In this document: positions 1 through 11,025 of the stretch, in pieces | Layout of the letters: the number at the start of each line of letters is the position of its first letter | Numbering within the stretch: the first letter of the stretch is position 1 | Source: Lewinellaceae bacterium | GTDB taxonomy: Bacteria > Bacteroidota > Bacteroidia > Chitinophagales > Saprospiraceae | Length of the DNA: 60,403 bases | Assembly (NCBI GenBank): GCA_016711435.1 | Contig: JADJSY010000092.1 | Location: 1 to 60,403 of the forward strand | Direction: 5' to 3' | Notes under the pieces: model-generated | Database searches by the model: none | What the model was told of the DNA's origin: nothing | The model's input: only the letters and a program-made list of their open reading frames with translations | Made by a program: the position numbers and the translations under genes

Positions 1-920
1 GATGCCCGCTGTTCGCCGGGCAATTGCGCCGCCATGGTTTTGAATTTTCCCACTCGTGGCTGGTCGCCGATTTTACTGATCTTGGCCTGAACGCCTGCTA
101 CTGCATTTTCCTCTGTCGTTTACGGCGGAAAATCCTTGATATAGGTGCTCAGCAATGCTTCCGATTTGGCCTGATCGGGTTGTTTTGCGCGGCTGCCAGT
201 CGTTCCTGACGGACCTGGTGTCCTTTTGGAAAGGTCACTTTTGATCTCTTGTCTTTCCATGCCTTGCTCTTGTCCGCACGCCCAGGCGCTCGTACAGGCG
301 GTACATGGAAATCATTTGTTTTTCTTCCAGTGCAGCATCTTTTCCATTTCTGCGAACAACTGTAACACCTCATTTTTGCCGGTATCTCCACGTTTTGCGC
401 CCAGAATGGTATTGGCGTAACTACCCGACCTTTCTTTTTCAGGTCAGGTTGTATGGAAAAAGCGCGGTCGCCACAATGACATGGCAATGTTGACAGGCAG
501 TTCAGTTCGAAAATGCCGCCGTAGTCGCGGTACAACAAGGCCTGAGCGGCCCATACTTTCGAATTAATTGTTTGCCGGTAGCATCACAAACGGGGACAAA
601 ATGCCCTTCGCCGTTATTGTTGTCGTAGCGCTCGTCGACTGCAATACTACCATGACAAAGTGATTTGGGTTGTAGTTTAACACTGCATGTATCTGGTCTT
701 GGATATTTTTTGGTACTTCCCGCGCACTTCTGCGCTGTTGTTATGCCACGTATTCCATCACTACCACATCGACGGATTCAGCGCCGCGCAAAAGGCTTTT
801 GCTCGGGTCGAACATCAGTTCAATGGTTTCTGCCTGCGGCCGGGCGGGGCGTAATGGTTGGATTTTTTGAGCCGATAAAAAGTGGGCAAGAAAAGGAGGA
901 AAGAAATCTTTTTTTTTTCA
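1..920 (-). pseudogene. Secreted protein of unknown function, frameshifted and cut by window edge
   Basis: A minus-strand gene appears to start near 920 with a Lys-rich start and hydrophobic stretch (MKKKISFLLFLPTF, then a shift to IGSAQ), which reads as a signal peptide ending in a cleavage site. Protein-like stretches follow in all three frames (for example ETIELMFDPSKSLLRG, then DERYDNNNGEGHFVP, then VWAAQALLYRDYGGIFEL), so several single-base shifts must be corrected to read it. The 3' end lies outside the window. I do not recognise the family. It is the third gene of a set with the PorP-like gene and the SprB-like adhesin upstream, so a link to the cell surface or T9SS is an inference from position only. 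Confidence 0.4.
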
Positions 921-921
921 T

Positions 922-1065
922 GTGAGTGGTGAATCGTGAATCGTGAGTGGTGAGTAGTGAGTCGTGAGTAGTGAGTAGTGAGTCGTGAGTGGCATCTCGT
1001 TAGAAGAATAATTGAGTTCATTCTTCTAACGAGATGCCTCGTCTCACCTCTGCACACTCTCACGT
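922..1065. repeat. GTGAGTN heptad array with central hairpin
   Basis: About ten 7-base words of the form GTGAGTN run from 922 to 990. They are followed by a perfect hairpin with 18-base arms (991-1008 and 1021-1038, 12-base loop) and by complementary CTCAC words up to 1065. The element ends at the stop codon of the PorP-like gene (1066-1068). Confidence 0.8.
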
Positions 1066-2109
1066 CTAAAACTTAGGGCACGTCACCGCGACAACGATGT
1101 TCCCGGGTGAAAATATGTCAGCGAGACCAAACGCCCGCGAAATTGTTGGCAGCGGTCGGACCGGAAACAGTAACGTCATAACTGATGCCCAGCATCCAGC
1201 GGTTGAGTTCGAGCATACCGACAATGGTAATGGCGTCCATTTGCGAGTCTTTGTCCAATTATTGCCCACCTGCCCCAGACGCCTGCGCGCAGAGCCAGTT
1301 CATTCAAGTCGTTGTTGGAGTGGCGGAAATTGATGCCCAGGTCGGTTTCCATCGCCGGACCTTGTTTCATCTAACACGCAGCAATACCGCAAAGTTCTCG
1401 GTGAGCGGAAACTGACCCCCATGGCCCGACCGGCAGGAGTACAAGGTTTCTTTGTTGTCTTCAATCAGGGAAATGGTTGGCTGGTTCAGGTGGTGCATGG
1501 CGCCTCCGGCATAAAAAAACCTCCGTTGGGAAACACGACATACCAGAGAATACCCGCATTGAAATCAAGGTAAAGCGGTGAGTTGGCATTGGCATTCAGT
1601 TCGCCACTTGCGGCGCCAGATCAGGTGTTTCAGAACCAGGTGTCAAACTGACGGCTGAACCACAATTTGCTCCAGTCGATGGAATTCTGGCCAAAGCCCA
1701 ACTGTGCTCCGGCAGAACGGGTAATGTTCACTGGAATTGCGGCCGCCGGAGAGTTGTTTGAGAAGCCCCGCCTACCTGCACCTTGTTTTGTGTATATCGA
1801 GCGGCACCGGCTTCGTCGTGCATGGCGCCCAGGCCGAAAGACGCATAATCATTATTGGCGCCGACATTATAACGCGTCTCGAACGATGCGGCATAGGTCG
1901 AAACAGAACGGGTGCGAGAAAACTGTTCCATTGGTCGCGGTAATTAACCGTAGCGCGCCAGCGACCGTTAAAAACACCGGTCATCGCCGGGTTCAGGTTC
2001 AGGACGACGCGTAATATTGGGAAAAACGCGGATCCTGTGACTCTAATGCAGGAGAAAACACTGCCAGCAGGGTAACCAGCAGAAAAATCGGTTTGGAAAA
2101 TTGTTTCAT
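1066..2109 (-). pseudogene. PorP/SprF-family T9SS membrane protein, several frameshifts
   Basis: The start at 2109 gives a signal peptide (MKQFSKPIFLLVTLLAVF), then the family hallmark DPRFSQYYAS, and after a one-base shift LNLNPAMTGVF and WRATVNYRDQW. Further pieces (TRSVSTYAASFETRYN and RWMLGISYDVTV) lie in other frames. The end VTCPKF is very like the CPRF end of the intact PorP-like protein at 36695-37774. PorP/SprF proteins are outer-membrane beta-barrel partners of the T9SS; sprF genes often lie just downstream of sprB-type adhesin genes, as here. At least four frameshifts are needed, in the part of the window where all genes are shifted, so sequence error is as likely as true decay. 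Confidence 0.7.
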
Positions 2110-2193
2110 GGTTGTGTGTATTTTGAATTGGGATGATTTGTAGTCCGAAAAAAAAGAAAAATATACCGTTTACTCACATTATTAAACTAAAAA

Positions 2194-2400
2194 AAGTCCG
2201 AAGTCGACAGTGCGAAGTGCGAAGTCCGTAGAGTGCACCGTTTCACTCTTGGTTTTCCAAAACATGAAAAGGCGCACTAAAGTCATCAGTCCGAAGTCAT
2301 CAGTCCGAAGTCCGTAGAGTGTACCGTTTCATTTTTTGGAAAACCAAGAGTGAAACGGTACACTCTACGGACTGACGACTGATGACTTCGCACTTCCGGA
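2194..2400. repeat. AGTCCGA heptad inverted repeat
   Basis: Words such as AGTCCGA, AGTCATC and AGTGCGA recur with a 7-base period. Arms 2223-2258 and 2338-2373 pair over 36 bases with one mismatch. A second copy of the first arm (2309-2331) pairs perfectly with 2351-2373, so two alternative hairpins compete. The element starts directly after the adhesin stop codon (2401-2403) on the minus strand. Confidence 0.85.
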
Positions 2401-5400
2401 CTATTTTAGGAGAGTTACGCTTCCTGACAAGTACTTCTTTAAATCCATCTATATATTCCGCTTCCAATTGCCAGACAAATACGCCCGGGTCGCAGGCCGC
2501 GCCGCGGAAACTGCCGTCCCAGCCGCGGGTAGGATCATTGACACTAAAATTCTGATCCTGGTACGCAATTCGCCCCAGCGGTCGAAAATCCTGAAAATCA
2601 GGATATTGCGTACCTGATTGCTTTTGCCGTGCACCAATAGCAGGTCGTTGCTGTTGTCATTATTCGGAGAAAAAGCCGTAGGCACGTAGACGCCCCGGGG
2701 TTTTTCCACACTGATTTTCACCCGGGATTCGTCAGTGCAGCCATTTGCATCCGTAATCTGGAGGAAGTAGGTATTGGTGCGGGCGGGTTTCACCCAAATT
2801 TCTTCACAATCGATTGTATCGGCGCATACCCAGATTTCCTGCAAAGCGCTCTGCCATTTGTATCGTAACAGGCCGATGGCATTGGAAATGTCCGGCGTCA
2901 GCAGCAGACTGTCGCCCAACACGAGGGTGCTGTCCATACCTAATGAAATCCCGACCGGAAGCGGTTCAAACAAGGAATCGGTGACTGTGGTGATACAATT
3001 GTTCGCGTCTTTCACCTGAATGGTGTACACGCCGGCCTCCAGACCGATAAAATTAGGCGAACCATTGAATGCGCCGCCGTCGATATTGTATTGGTAAGGC
3101 AGTTTACCACCCGTCACGCTCAAATCGATATGTCCGTTTTTGTCCCCAAAACAACGCGGACCGGCGGATCGAAAGTCGATGCTCAGGTCGTCAGGTCGAT
3201 CAATGGTAGCGGAATCCGTTAAAATACAGCCGTTTTTATCCGTGATCTGCAGGCTGTACACGCCCGGACCGAGATTTGAAATACCCGTCAGGGCGTTGCC
3301 GTTGCTCCATTGCAGGCTGTATTCCGGTGTACCGCCAAAAACCGCTGCCGTAATAGCGGCATCCGAGTCGCCGCTGCACAGGAGCGGTTTGGTCACAAAT
3401 TCCAGACGCAGCGGTTCGGGTTGGGTAATCTGAACGGATTGAGTGCCGGTACAACCCAGGTTATCTTGCACAGTGACTGTATAAGAACCGATTGCGAGGT
3501 CGTTTATTTGTGTATTGTTGACATTGTTGCTCCAGTTATAATTGGAAATCGGATTGACGCCTTGCACGTTCAGGATACGCGCAGAGCCATCGGAGAAACC
3601 AAAACAGGAGACATTTTCCTGGGCCAGTTGTACAACAATGGCCAGGGGTTGACCCACAAAAAGCCGAACACGCCACTGCAACCCTGCTGGTCGGTAACCG
3701 TCAGCGTATAAGATTTATCACCTTGCAAACCATCGACCGAGACACTGTTGGGCGCATTGGGTTTTGCTCCACTGGTAAATATAATTAGTGAGGTTATTAC
3801 CGCCGGATCCGCCACTGACAAGATTCACGGCTGCGCGGCCGTCCGTGTAGCCATTACAAGTTGGAACCACAAAGGCTACATTGATAGCAATGCTGTCAAA
3901 CTGTTGAATATTAATCGTTTGTAAGGCCGTACAACCTTTGCTGTCACTGGCCGTGACGGTGTAATTCCCAATGGGCAGGTTGTTGGCAGTGGCAGATTGC
4001 TGATTGTTGCTCCAGTTGAACGTGAATGGCGCGCCATTTCCTCCCGTAGCAGTTGCCAGGGCTATCCCATTGCTTTGATTATAACAGGCCGTTTTTGTCT
4101 GGACTGCGTTGACTTGCACTGCCGAAGCCGGTTGTTGCAAGGTAGCGCCGGTAGTAACTGTGCAGCCGCGGTTATCCGTCACCGTCACCGTGTATGCGCC
4201 TGCGGGCAAATCGACTGCTACCTGATCGGTTTGTGGAATGCTCCATTCAAACGTGTACGGCCCTACCCCGCCGACGGGGTTAGCCAGGGCCGATCCGTCT
4301 GCACCGTCGAAGCAGGTAACATCCGTTTTTGTTGTACTGGCAAGCAAAATACTCGGCTGAACAACAGTAGCGGTGGCGGTAATATTACAACCGTTATCAT
4401 CCGTAATAGTAACGGTATAGGCGCCTAAGAAAGATTAACGGCCATCGCATTGGTTTGCCCGTTGGGGTCATTCCACTGGTAATGCAACGCGCCGCTGCCG
4501 CCTTGCGCCTGCACGGTGATCGTTCCGTCCGACCCGCCAAAGCAGTTCACTTCTGCGCGTCTATACTTAACAATTCGATTGCCGGAGGACATGTGAGTGC
4601 CGTGGTATCCAAACGAATACACCCGAGCGCATCCGTCAGGGTCAGCACGTATTGACCACAATCGAGGTTTTGCAGATCGGGGTTGTTGCATTTCCATTGT
4701 TCCAGGCATATTGATACGGCTGACTTCCACCGCTGATCGTAGCATCGATGGCGCCATCCTGCAAACCGGAACAAGTGGGATCCAACAGGTCAAAATTCAC
4801 CTGAATCGGAATAGCTGCGATGATAGCGACTGAATCCGTAATCGTACAACCCCTGTCATCTTCTACCGTCAGCAGATACGCTCCGGGGCAGAGGTTATCC
4901 ACCAATGGACTGCCATCGGGCAGGTTGGGGTCAAGCCATTGGAAATCATAAGGCGCCGTACCGCCAGTTATCTGTACGGTCGCTGTTCCCTGACAGTCAT
5001 TTGCACATTTTTCCCCGGAAACGCCACTGAAAGTAATTTGTAATGCATCCGGTGTTTCTACAGTAACGGAGGTAGCCGTGCTGCATCCTTTGGCGTCTGA
5101 TATCGTCACCGCATAATTATTGGCGCTGAGGTTGACGGCTTTAGGCGTATCCTGATTGTCTACCCACAAATAGGTATAAGGGCCTGTACCGCCGATAGGG
5201 AAAACAGCCGCTGTGCCGTTGTCGCCGCCAAAACAGGATACGGAGCGGGCGGCGGTGCTGTCAATGACCAAAGTAGCCGGCTCCAGAACGGTAATGAAAG
5301 TCGTGGAGATACAATTAGCCGCATCTGTAACCGTCACAAAGTGAAGTCCGGCATCGAATCCATTGGCAACAGGGGTATTACTGCCGTTGTCCCAGGCATA

Positions 5401-8400
5401 CTGGTATGGCGCCGTTCCGCCCGTCACTACGATGTCTGCAGCGCCGTCGGAAAGTCCATTACAAGTGACCGAATCCTGAGACAATTGGAATTGATAAGCA
5501 TCCGGCTCGGCCACGTCTACGCTGGCAGTAGCGGTACATGCATTTCCATCGGTAGCAAGCACGGTATAACAACCGGCAAAAAGGTTGTTGATAGAAGCGC
5601 CGGGTATAGGCATTCCGCCTGCACAAAGTTGCCAGACAAAGGAAACTGTTCCGGTACCGCCTGTCGCCGCAACGAAAGCCGAACCGCTGCTGCCACCATT
5701 ACACAAAACATTTGATTGTGAAGGCGTTAGCACAATAGGAGCCGGTTCCGCAATATTAAAATCGACCGTATCGCGGCAGCCCGCTGCATCGCGCAACACG
5801 ACAAAATGGTCGCCCGCAGCAAACATATTCAGCAGATCACCATTTGGAAATGCCATTCCGGTTCCGTTGGCGAAGAAATCTACAGCGCCATTCGAGTTGG
5901 AAGCATTGATGATGGCTGAACCGGTATTGGCGCCCGCACATAGGGCCGGCGTCAGGGAGGCGATACTGCCTGTCAAAGTACACACCACAAAAGGGCTACC
6001 CGCCGAAGCGATGTTAGGCGGACAGTTGGGGCTGCCGCCCAATGCGCGCACTTCTATATTTACCATATCACCGGAAACCAGCCCGGTAACGGTATGCGTC
6101 AATGCAGTGGTCGACGGCTCCCAGGGCGCTCCATTCACACTTACCTCATAGCCCGTAGCGCCCTGAACAGGCGTCCAGGCCCAGGTCATATCGCCGGTTC
6201 CAAAACTGATGACTTCCAGATTGCCCGGCGCCGGGAAAAAACTCAAAATATCCACTGTGACGGTATCCTTGTGTTGACAATTGAAGTTGTCTGTTGCGGT
6301 AACGATATAAGTGCTCGTAGAAGCAGGTGTTGCAGTCGGCGTTGCACAATCGTCGCAACCGAGTGAGGCGCTGTTCGTCCAGGTGTAGTCTACCGAATTA
6401 TCGTAGTTGAAACCAATGCTCCACCATTTCACTTTACCCAACTGGTTGGTGCCGAAACCATCGGAAACCATCAGTTTCCAATCGCCATTTACTACAGCAT
6501 TGTTGAGAGCAGTCCACATGCCTTCCGGCCGGTAAGTGCCGTTAAAAGGCGCAAGGCTTCCAATGATGGGGGTGGAAGCAGAAGGGCTGAAGCAGGTAAT
6601 TTTGTAATTATCTCCTGCCCCGCCATTGCCGGTGGACAGCTCCAGTTGTTTTCCATCGGGCGATCGCAGGTAAATATTGAGGTCGGCATCAAAATCCGTT
6701 TCAATGTCGATACAAACGGATGTAATCTGTGCAGCCGGGTTGGTCAGCAGGTTATAACCGACACTATTGATCGAAATAGGGGCTGCATAAGGATTGTTAT
6801 GTGGATGGTTACCGTTGCCTAATGCGTAATCAGGATAAGATTCAAACTGCACTTCCAATTGAGCGGGGTTGAGCGAACTGGCATCGAGCAACACCGGCTC
6901 TCCTTCACAAACGGCCGTATCGCGCAGAGACAGGTAGGAAGACTGACAGGAAAAACAGTTGGGATGCGTAAATGGCAAAACAGAAACATTCACCAGCGTA
7001 TCCCAGCTACAGCCAAACGCATCTTGCACCGTAAAAATATATCCGGCAGTTCCTGCATTTTCAGGTGCGGCAGCAATAGAATCCGGGGTGGAAAAATAAA
7101 TGGAAGGGTGGTTATTCCAACTCCAGTCGACAATTGCAGGGGTAAATGATTCAATATTCGGATACAATTCATCCTGAAATTTCAAACTCCAGTTAAACAT
7201 AAAACCATTGTCAATCGGCCAGAGGTCTGTTGCGGTAATCGTCCATTCGCCATTGAGCGGACATCCGATCAGGTCAGAAATGGGGTCAAAAGTACTGTAA
7301 TCTCCCGGGGGCAGCGTTCCGTTTCCGCCAAGCGATGTGTTGGCATACTGGATCCAGGTCGGATTAGGCGCATTCGGTATCCAGCAATAATCAAATCCCA
7401 ATCCGGGAATCGGATTAAATCCGTCCGAATCATTAGGCTCACCCAGAAAAACCTGTCCGCCTGTTTGGCCCGCAAAATTGTGCAGTACAATACTTTGCCC
7501 GTTGGGGCAAGTCAGGCTGATTTCAATATCGCGCATCCAGGAATGCTCCATATTGACACAGATACTTTCCAGGTCATTTTGATTAGTCAGCACCTGTCCT
7601 GGTGAAAATTCTGTAAAAAAAATGGTGGTTTCATACGGAATCCCGGTTCCATCGGGCAAAGCCAGCGAGTCGGAACGGCTGCCTTCTACCGAAAAGGAAG
7701 AAGGTGTGGGAGTAACGAGCAGGTTTTGGCCCGAAGCGTTGTTGGCTACGGCTGCACTTAATTGTATGGTATCTCCGGCGCAGATTTGTTCCGTTGCATC
7801 CCCCGGCCATGAAAAACCGGGGCGCGGCGCTACACGGATACGCTGATTAATCAGGTTGGTACTGCGGCATCCCTGCGCATCCACCAAAAACAACTGGACA
7901 TAGTAGCCGCCCGGTTCGTCGAAGCGGTGCGAGGTGTTGGGTCCGTAGGAAATACCGCCGTCGCCGAAGTTCCATTCAAAAGTAGTAGTCAGATCGGACT
8001 GCTGATAAGCGAAACCATTCTGTGGGTAAGAGCCTGTTCCATTAAAAAAAATACGCTCATTCGGGCACACGTCAATCCAGCCGGTATCCGCCGGGAACGC
8101 AGCTGGGGTAGTTGAAACCAGATTGGCTAAAACCGTCTGGCAGGAAGCGACACAGGCAATGACAGCCGACCAGCCGGAAGCCACGCCGTTGTCATTTGAT
8201 TCAAACTGGACTGTCAGGCATCCGGTGGCGTTGGCTGCGGTGGCCTGCACAATGATGGGAGAACCGGGTGGGTAATCGTCCGAACAGGATAAGAGGTTGG
8301 CAGCAGTATTTGGGCCGTCATAAAAGCACAATACATCGCCGGGCGCCAGATCAATACCCGAGAAATTTAATTGAATATGGGTGCCGGAAGTCCCGTCGGA

Positions 8401-8568
8401 GCAGAAAGTTTTGGTAAATGTCTCGTTATTTCCGTAGTTACCGCCGCTACCGCCGCTATCAAAAAAAGAACCGCTACAATCCGTAACAGGCGAATCGTTC
8501 ATCAGATAATTTTGTGCGGAAAGAAAAGAAACCGTAAAGAGCAAAAAGATAGGTAGCAGTAGTTTCAT
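2401..8568 (-). CDS. Giant SprB-like T9SS adhesin, frameshifted in its 3' third
   Basis: The start at 8568 is chosen because it opens a clear signal peptide (MKLLLPIFLLFTVSFLSAQ). Domains in order are a CUB-like domain (SDGTSGTHIQLNFSG...), a PKD domain (FEWNFGDGG), two proprotein-convertase P-like domains (ICVNMEHSWMRDIEISL; VCIDIETDFDADLNIYL), an Fn3-like part, about 13 SprB-type repeats of 70-80 residues (pattern CxGxxDGxA...GGTxPYxYxW...YTVTVTDxxGC), and a type B gliding-motility-associated C-terminal domain (VPTAFSPNNDNSND, IFRIFDRWGEL, final SGSVTLLK) that directs T9SS export. The frame is open from 8568 to about 4640; after that at least six shifts are needed, near 4700, 4430, 3800, 3690, 2568 and 2425. 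SprB-type proteins are motility adhesins in flavobacteria; that role here is inferred. Stop at 2401-2403. Confidence 0.85.
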
Positions 8569-8726
8569 GTACAACGCAGGTAGCTGATTCGATAGATTAG
8601 TGCGTCCATTAAAACAACGAACTGCACTGCAAAAAAAGATAAAATGCGGGATACTATCTGCACCGATTTCGCTGCCTGTGGTCAAAACCCCGACTTTCCC
8701 GGCCCACATGCCGTTTTCTTGTATTT

Positions 8727-9215
8727 TCACTCCGTTTTACTGCGATATTCCGCCATCATCTTGCCATATTCGGTCTGGGCTTCATCATTTAACTGCCCTA
8801 CCCGACCCAGTAAATCCTGGATGGCAGCCAATCTTGTCATCAAGAAAACCCGTTTGGCTTCTGCCTGATCCGTATTGATTTTCCCTGCACTGTATTCGGC
8901 TGCCGCTGCCTGTAATTCGCCGAGTACTTGCTTAAATTCGATTACCGTAGCCTCCTGTTTGGTTCGGACAGCCGTCACTTTTTCTCGGAGTACCGCATAA
9001 CCGCTACTGGTATCATTTTTCAGGGCCTCGGGGGCGGTGTCCACCAAATCGGCAAAATTGACGATGCCTTGCGTATTCATATCGTAATCACCTGTTTGGG
9101 CTTGCATGGAGGCAATGTTTTCTTCTATCTGTGCCACAAGTGCCTGATCTACATTTTTACAGGAAATAGCCAGGAATAATGGCAATAAAAGAAATAGGGA
9201 AAAAAGGTTTTTCAT
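8727..9215 (-). CDS. Lipoprotein of unknown function, helical
   Basis: A 162-residue protein with a lipoprotein signal (MKNLFSLFLLLPLFLAISC; the lipobox is AISC), so it is probably anchored to a membrane facing the periplasm. The mature part is polar and rich in Ala, Glu, Gln and Lys, suggesting long helices or a coiled coil (LVAQIEENIASMQAQ; FKQVLGELQAAAAEY). I do not recognise a family. It lies 158 bases upstream of the giant adhesin on the same strand and could share a transcript with it. It starts right beside the GTGTTTA-word inverted repeat. Confidence 0.75.
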   Translation of the reverse strand: MKNLFSLFLLLPLFLAISCKNVDQALVAQIEENIASMQAQTGDYDMNTQGIVNFADLVDTAPEALKNDTSSGYAVLREKVTAVRTKQEATVIEFKQVLGELQAAAAEYSAGKINTDQAEAKRVFLMTRLAAIQDLLGRVGQLNDEAQTEYGKMMAEYRSKTE

Positions 9216-9224
9216 TTTTTATAT

Positions 9225-9424
9225 GTGTTTAGTGTGTGGTGTTTAGTGTTCAGTGTTTAGTGTGTGGTGTTTGGTGTTTGGGGCACTCCGCCCTCGGCAT
9301 TAGTTGATATTTTGGCCAATTTCTCACAAAGGCCAAGGGCGAAGCGCCCCAAACACCAAACACTATACACCAAACACCGCTAGGGGCGAAGCGCCCCAAA
9401 CACCAAACACTATACACCAAACAC
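9225..9424. repeat. GTGTTTR heptad inverted repeat with duplicated arm
   Basis: Words of 7 bases (GTGTTTA, GTGTGTG, GTGTTTG) run from 9225 to about 9292 and end in a GGGCACTCCGCCCTCGGC core. The complementary arm is present twice as identical 41-base copies (9337-9377 and 9384-9424), separated by 6 bases. It fills the space between the divergent lipoprotein and folK genes. Confidence 0.85.
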
Positions 9425-9467
9425 GCCCAAAGGTAGCGTATTCCAAAAAATCCGTTTGCGGTTTTGT

Positions 9468-9475
9468 TACCTTTG
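9468..9475 (+). promoter_or_regulatory. Probable -7 promoter box of folK
   Basis: TACCTTTG matches the Bacteroidota -7 consensus TAnnTTTG, 40 bases before the folK ATG. A clear -33 TTTG at the usual 19-base spacing is not seen. Confidence 0.45.
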
Positions 9476-9515
9476 CCGCCGCTTAGTACTTTACACCTTC
9501 CATCACTGTTCCGAT

Positions 9516-10034
9516 ATGCAAACTTCTACGCCAAAAAAATACATCAACGTGTACCTCTGCTTAGGCAGTAATATGGGCGACCGTATGGGTCATTTGCGGA
9601 TGGCTTCTGATTTGATTACAAAAAATATCGGAAATATTGCCAAAAAAAGCCACCTGTATGACACGCAGCCCTGGGGCAATACCGAACAGGATGCTTTCCT
9701 GAATCAGGTCGTGATGGTCAATACGACGCTCGACCCACGCGATATTCTCAAAGAAATCACCCAGATTGAACGGGAAATGGGGCGCGCCCGCAAAGAAAAT
9801 GACAAATGGGGCCCACGGCAAATCGATATTGATATTCTGCTGTACGGCAAACGCATCATCCGCGACAAAGGACTGGAAATTCCACACCCGGAATTGCACA
9901 AACGGGCTTTTGTACTGGTGCCCCTGATGGAACTGGCGCCGGAATACGAACATCCGATCCTCAAACAACAGATTGACGAATTATTTATGGCCTGCGAAGA
10001 CCCTTCCGAGGTGGTGATGCTGGACATCAGGTAA
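9516..10034 (+). CDS. folK: 2-amino-4-hydroxy-6-hydroxymethyldihydropteridine diphosphokinase (FolK)
   Basis: FolK transfers pyrophosphate from ATP to 6-hydroxymethyl-dihydropterin in cytosolic folate synthesis. The 172-residue protein begins with the family motif CLGSNMGDR near residues 15-23, then YDTQPWG, FLNQVV and the HPPK signature KWGPRQIDIDILLYG, followed by IPHPELHKRAFVLVPLMEL. The ATG at 9516 is chosen because upstream codons lie inside the promoter zone and the protein then has the normal family length. The next gene, a deoxynucleoside kinase, begins 16 bases after the stop; this pairing is common in Bacteroidota, and the two are probably one transcript. Confidence 0.95.
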   Translation: MQTSTPKKYINVYLCLGSNMGDRMGHLRMASDLITKNIGNIAKKSHLYDTQPWGNTEQDAFLNQVVMVNTTLDPRDILKEITQIEREMGRARKENDKWGPRQIDIDILLYGKRIIRDKGLEIPHPELHKRAFVLVPLMELAPEYEHPILKQQIDELFMACEDPSEVVMLDIR

Positions 10035-10050
10035 AAAAATAAAAATCCCC

Positions 10051-10713
10051 GTGTCAAATTCAGCGTCAGACAAGCGTTTGCCATACCAGTTTATTGCCAT
10101 CGAAGGAAATATCGGTGTCGGCAAAACCACCCTTTGCCACCGATTGGCGGAGCGCTTCGGATGTTCATTGGTACTCGAACAGTTTACGGACAACCCTTTT
10201 TTGCCGCCGTTTTATGAGCAGCCGGAACGTTATGCCTTCCCGGTCGAACTCTTTTTTATGACCGAGCGGCACAAACAATTGCTCGAACATTTTGGCAGCC
10301 CCGACCTGTTTACACCTTTTACAGTAGCCGACTATTTTTTTGTAAAAACCCTGCTTTTTGCCAAAAACAACCTCAGCGAAGAGGAATTCAGGTTGTTCCA
10401 ACGCCTGTTCGGGGTCTTGAATGCCACCTTCCCTAAACCGGAGTTGCTGCTGTACCTGCACCGCCCGGTAGATGTGCTGCTGCGCCAGATCCGGCAACGC
10501 GGACGGGAAATTGAACGCAATATCTCAGCAGCCTACCTGGAGGAAATCCAGAATGCGTATTTTGATTACCTGAAATCTGAAAAAGAAACGCCGGTTGTTA
10601 TTCTCGAATTAGGCGACGCAGACTTTCAGCACAATGACCAGACCCTGGAGTTTATAATCGATCTGCTCGGCGCTCCGCATGAGGATGGGGTGAGCTACCA
10701 TAAATTGAAATAA
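10051..10713 (+). CDS. Deoxynucleoside kinase
   Basis: A 220-residue cytosolic kinase that phosphorylates deoxynucleosides for nucleotide salvage. The P-loop GNIGVGKT lies at residues 19-26; the family hallmarks EQFTDNPFLPPFY (substrate side), TVADYFFVKTLLFAKNNL and the lid region RQRGREIERNI are clear. The start is GTG, 16 bases downstream of folK. Substrate preference (dA/dG or broader) cannot be told from the sequence. Its stop codon runs straight into an AAAGGGC-word inverted repeat. Confidence 0.92.
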   Translation: MSNSASDKRLPYQFIAIEGNIGVGKTTLCHRLAERFGCSLVLEQFTDNPFLPPFYEQPERYAFPVELFFMTERHKQLLEHFGSPDLFTPFTVADYFFVKTLLFAKNNLSEEEFRLFQRLFGVLNATFPKPELLLYLHRPVDVLLRQIRQRGREIERNISAAYLEEIQNAYFDYLKSEKETPVVILELGDADFQHNDQTLEFIIDLLGAPHEDGVSYHKLK

Positions 10714-10720
10714 AGGACAA

Positions 10721-11025
10721 AAGGCAAAGGGCAAAAAGCAAGGTGCAAAGGGCAAAGGGCAAACAGGAGTCATTCCGGATTTTGTAGCGACTCTTAGTAC
10801 GCACCGGCACAATTTTTATTGATGATTGCTTATTGACAATTGATGATTTTTGATGCAAGGTGGCATCTTCGCACATCAAAAATCATCAATTGTCAATAAG
10901 CAATCATCAATGAGTTTTACCTTTTTGTGGTCGTTTTAGGCAAAATTCAGGCAAAATTCGGGATGACTCCTGTTTGCCCTTTGCCTTTTGTCTCTTGCTT
11001 TTTGCCTCTTGCCTTTTGCCCTTTA
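10721..11025. repeat. Triple-nested inverted repeat (AAAGGGC words outside, ATCAATTG words inside)
   Basis: Outer arms are 7-base words (AAAGGGC, AAAAGGC; 10722-10769 and about 10972-11024). A middle pair is CAGGAGTCATTCCG near 10764 against CGGGATGACTCCTG ending near 10971. The innermost hairpin is perfect over 37 bases (10819-10855 with 10874-10910, 18-base loop). It fills the 309-base space between two convergent genes. Confidence 0.88.

Noticed and set aside
8568..8730. Longer start of the giant adhesin at 8730
   Set aside because: It has no signal peptide and overlaps the end of the lipoprotein gene; the start at 8568 has a clear signal peptide.
9225..9424. CRISPR-like array of short repeats
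   Set aside because: The words are 7 bases, degenerate and without spacers, and the element is an inverted repeat. No cas gene is in the window.
10819..10910. Riboswitch or structured ncRNA
   Set aside because: A simple perfect inverted repeat with word-like arms, lacking any known riboswitch core; it belongs with the hairpin family.
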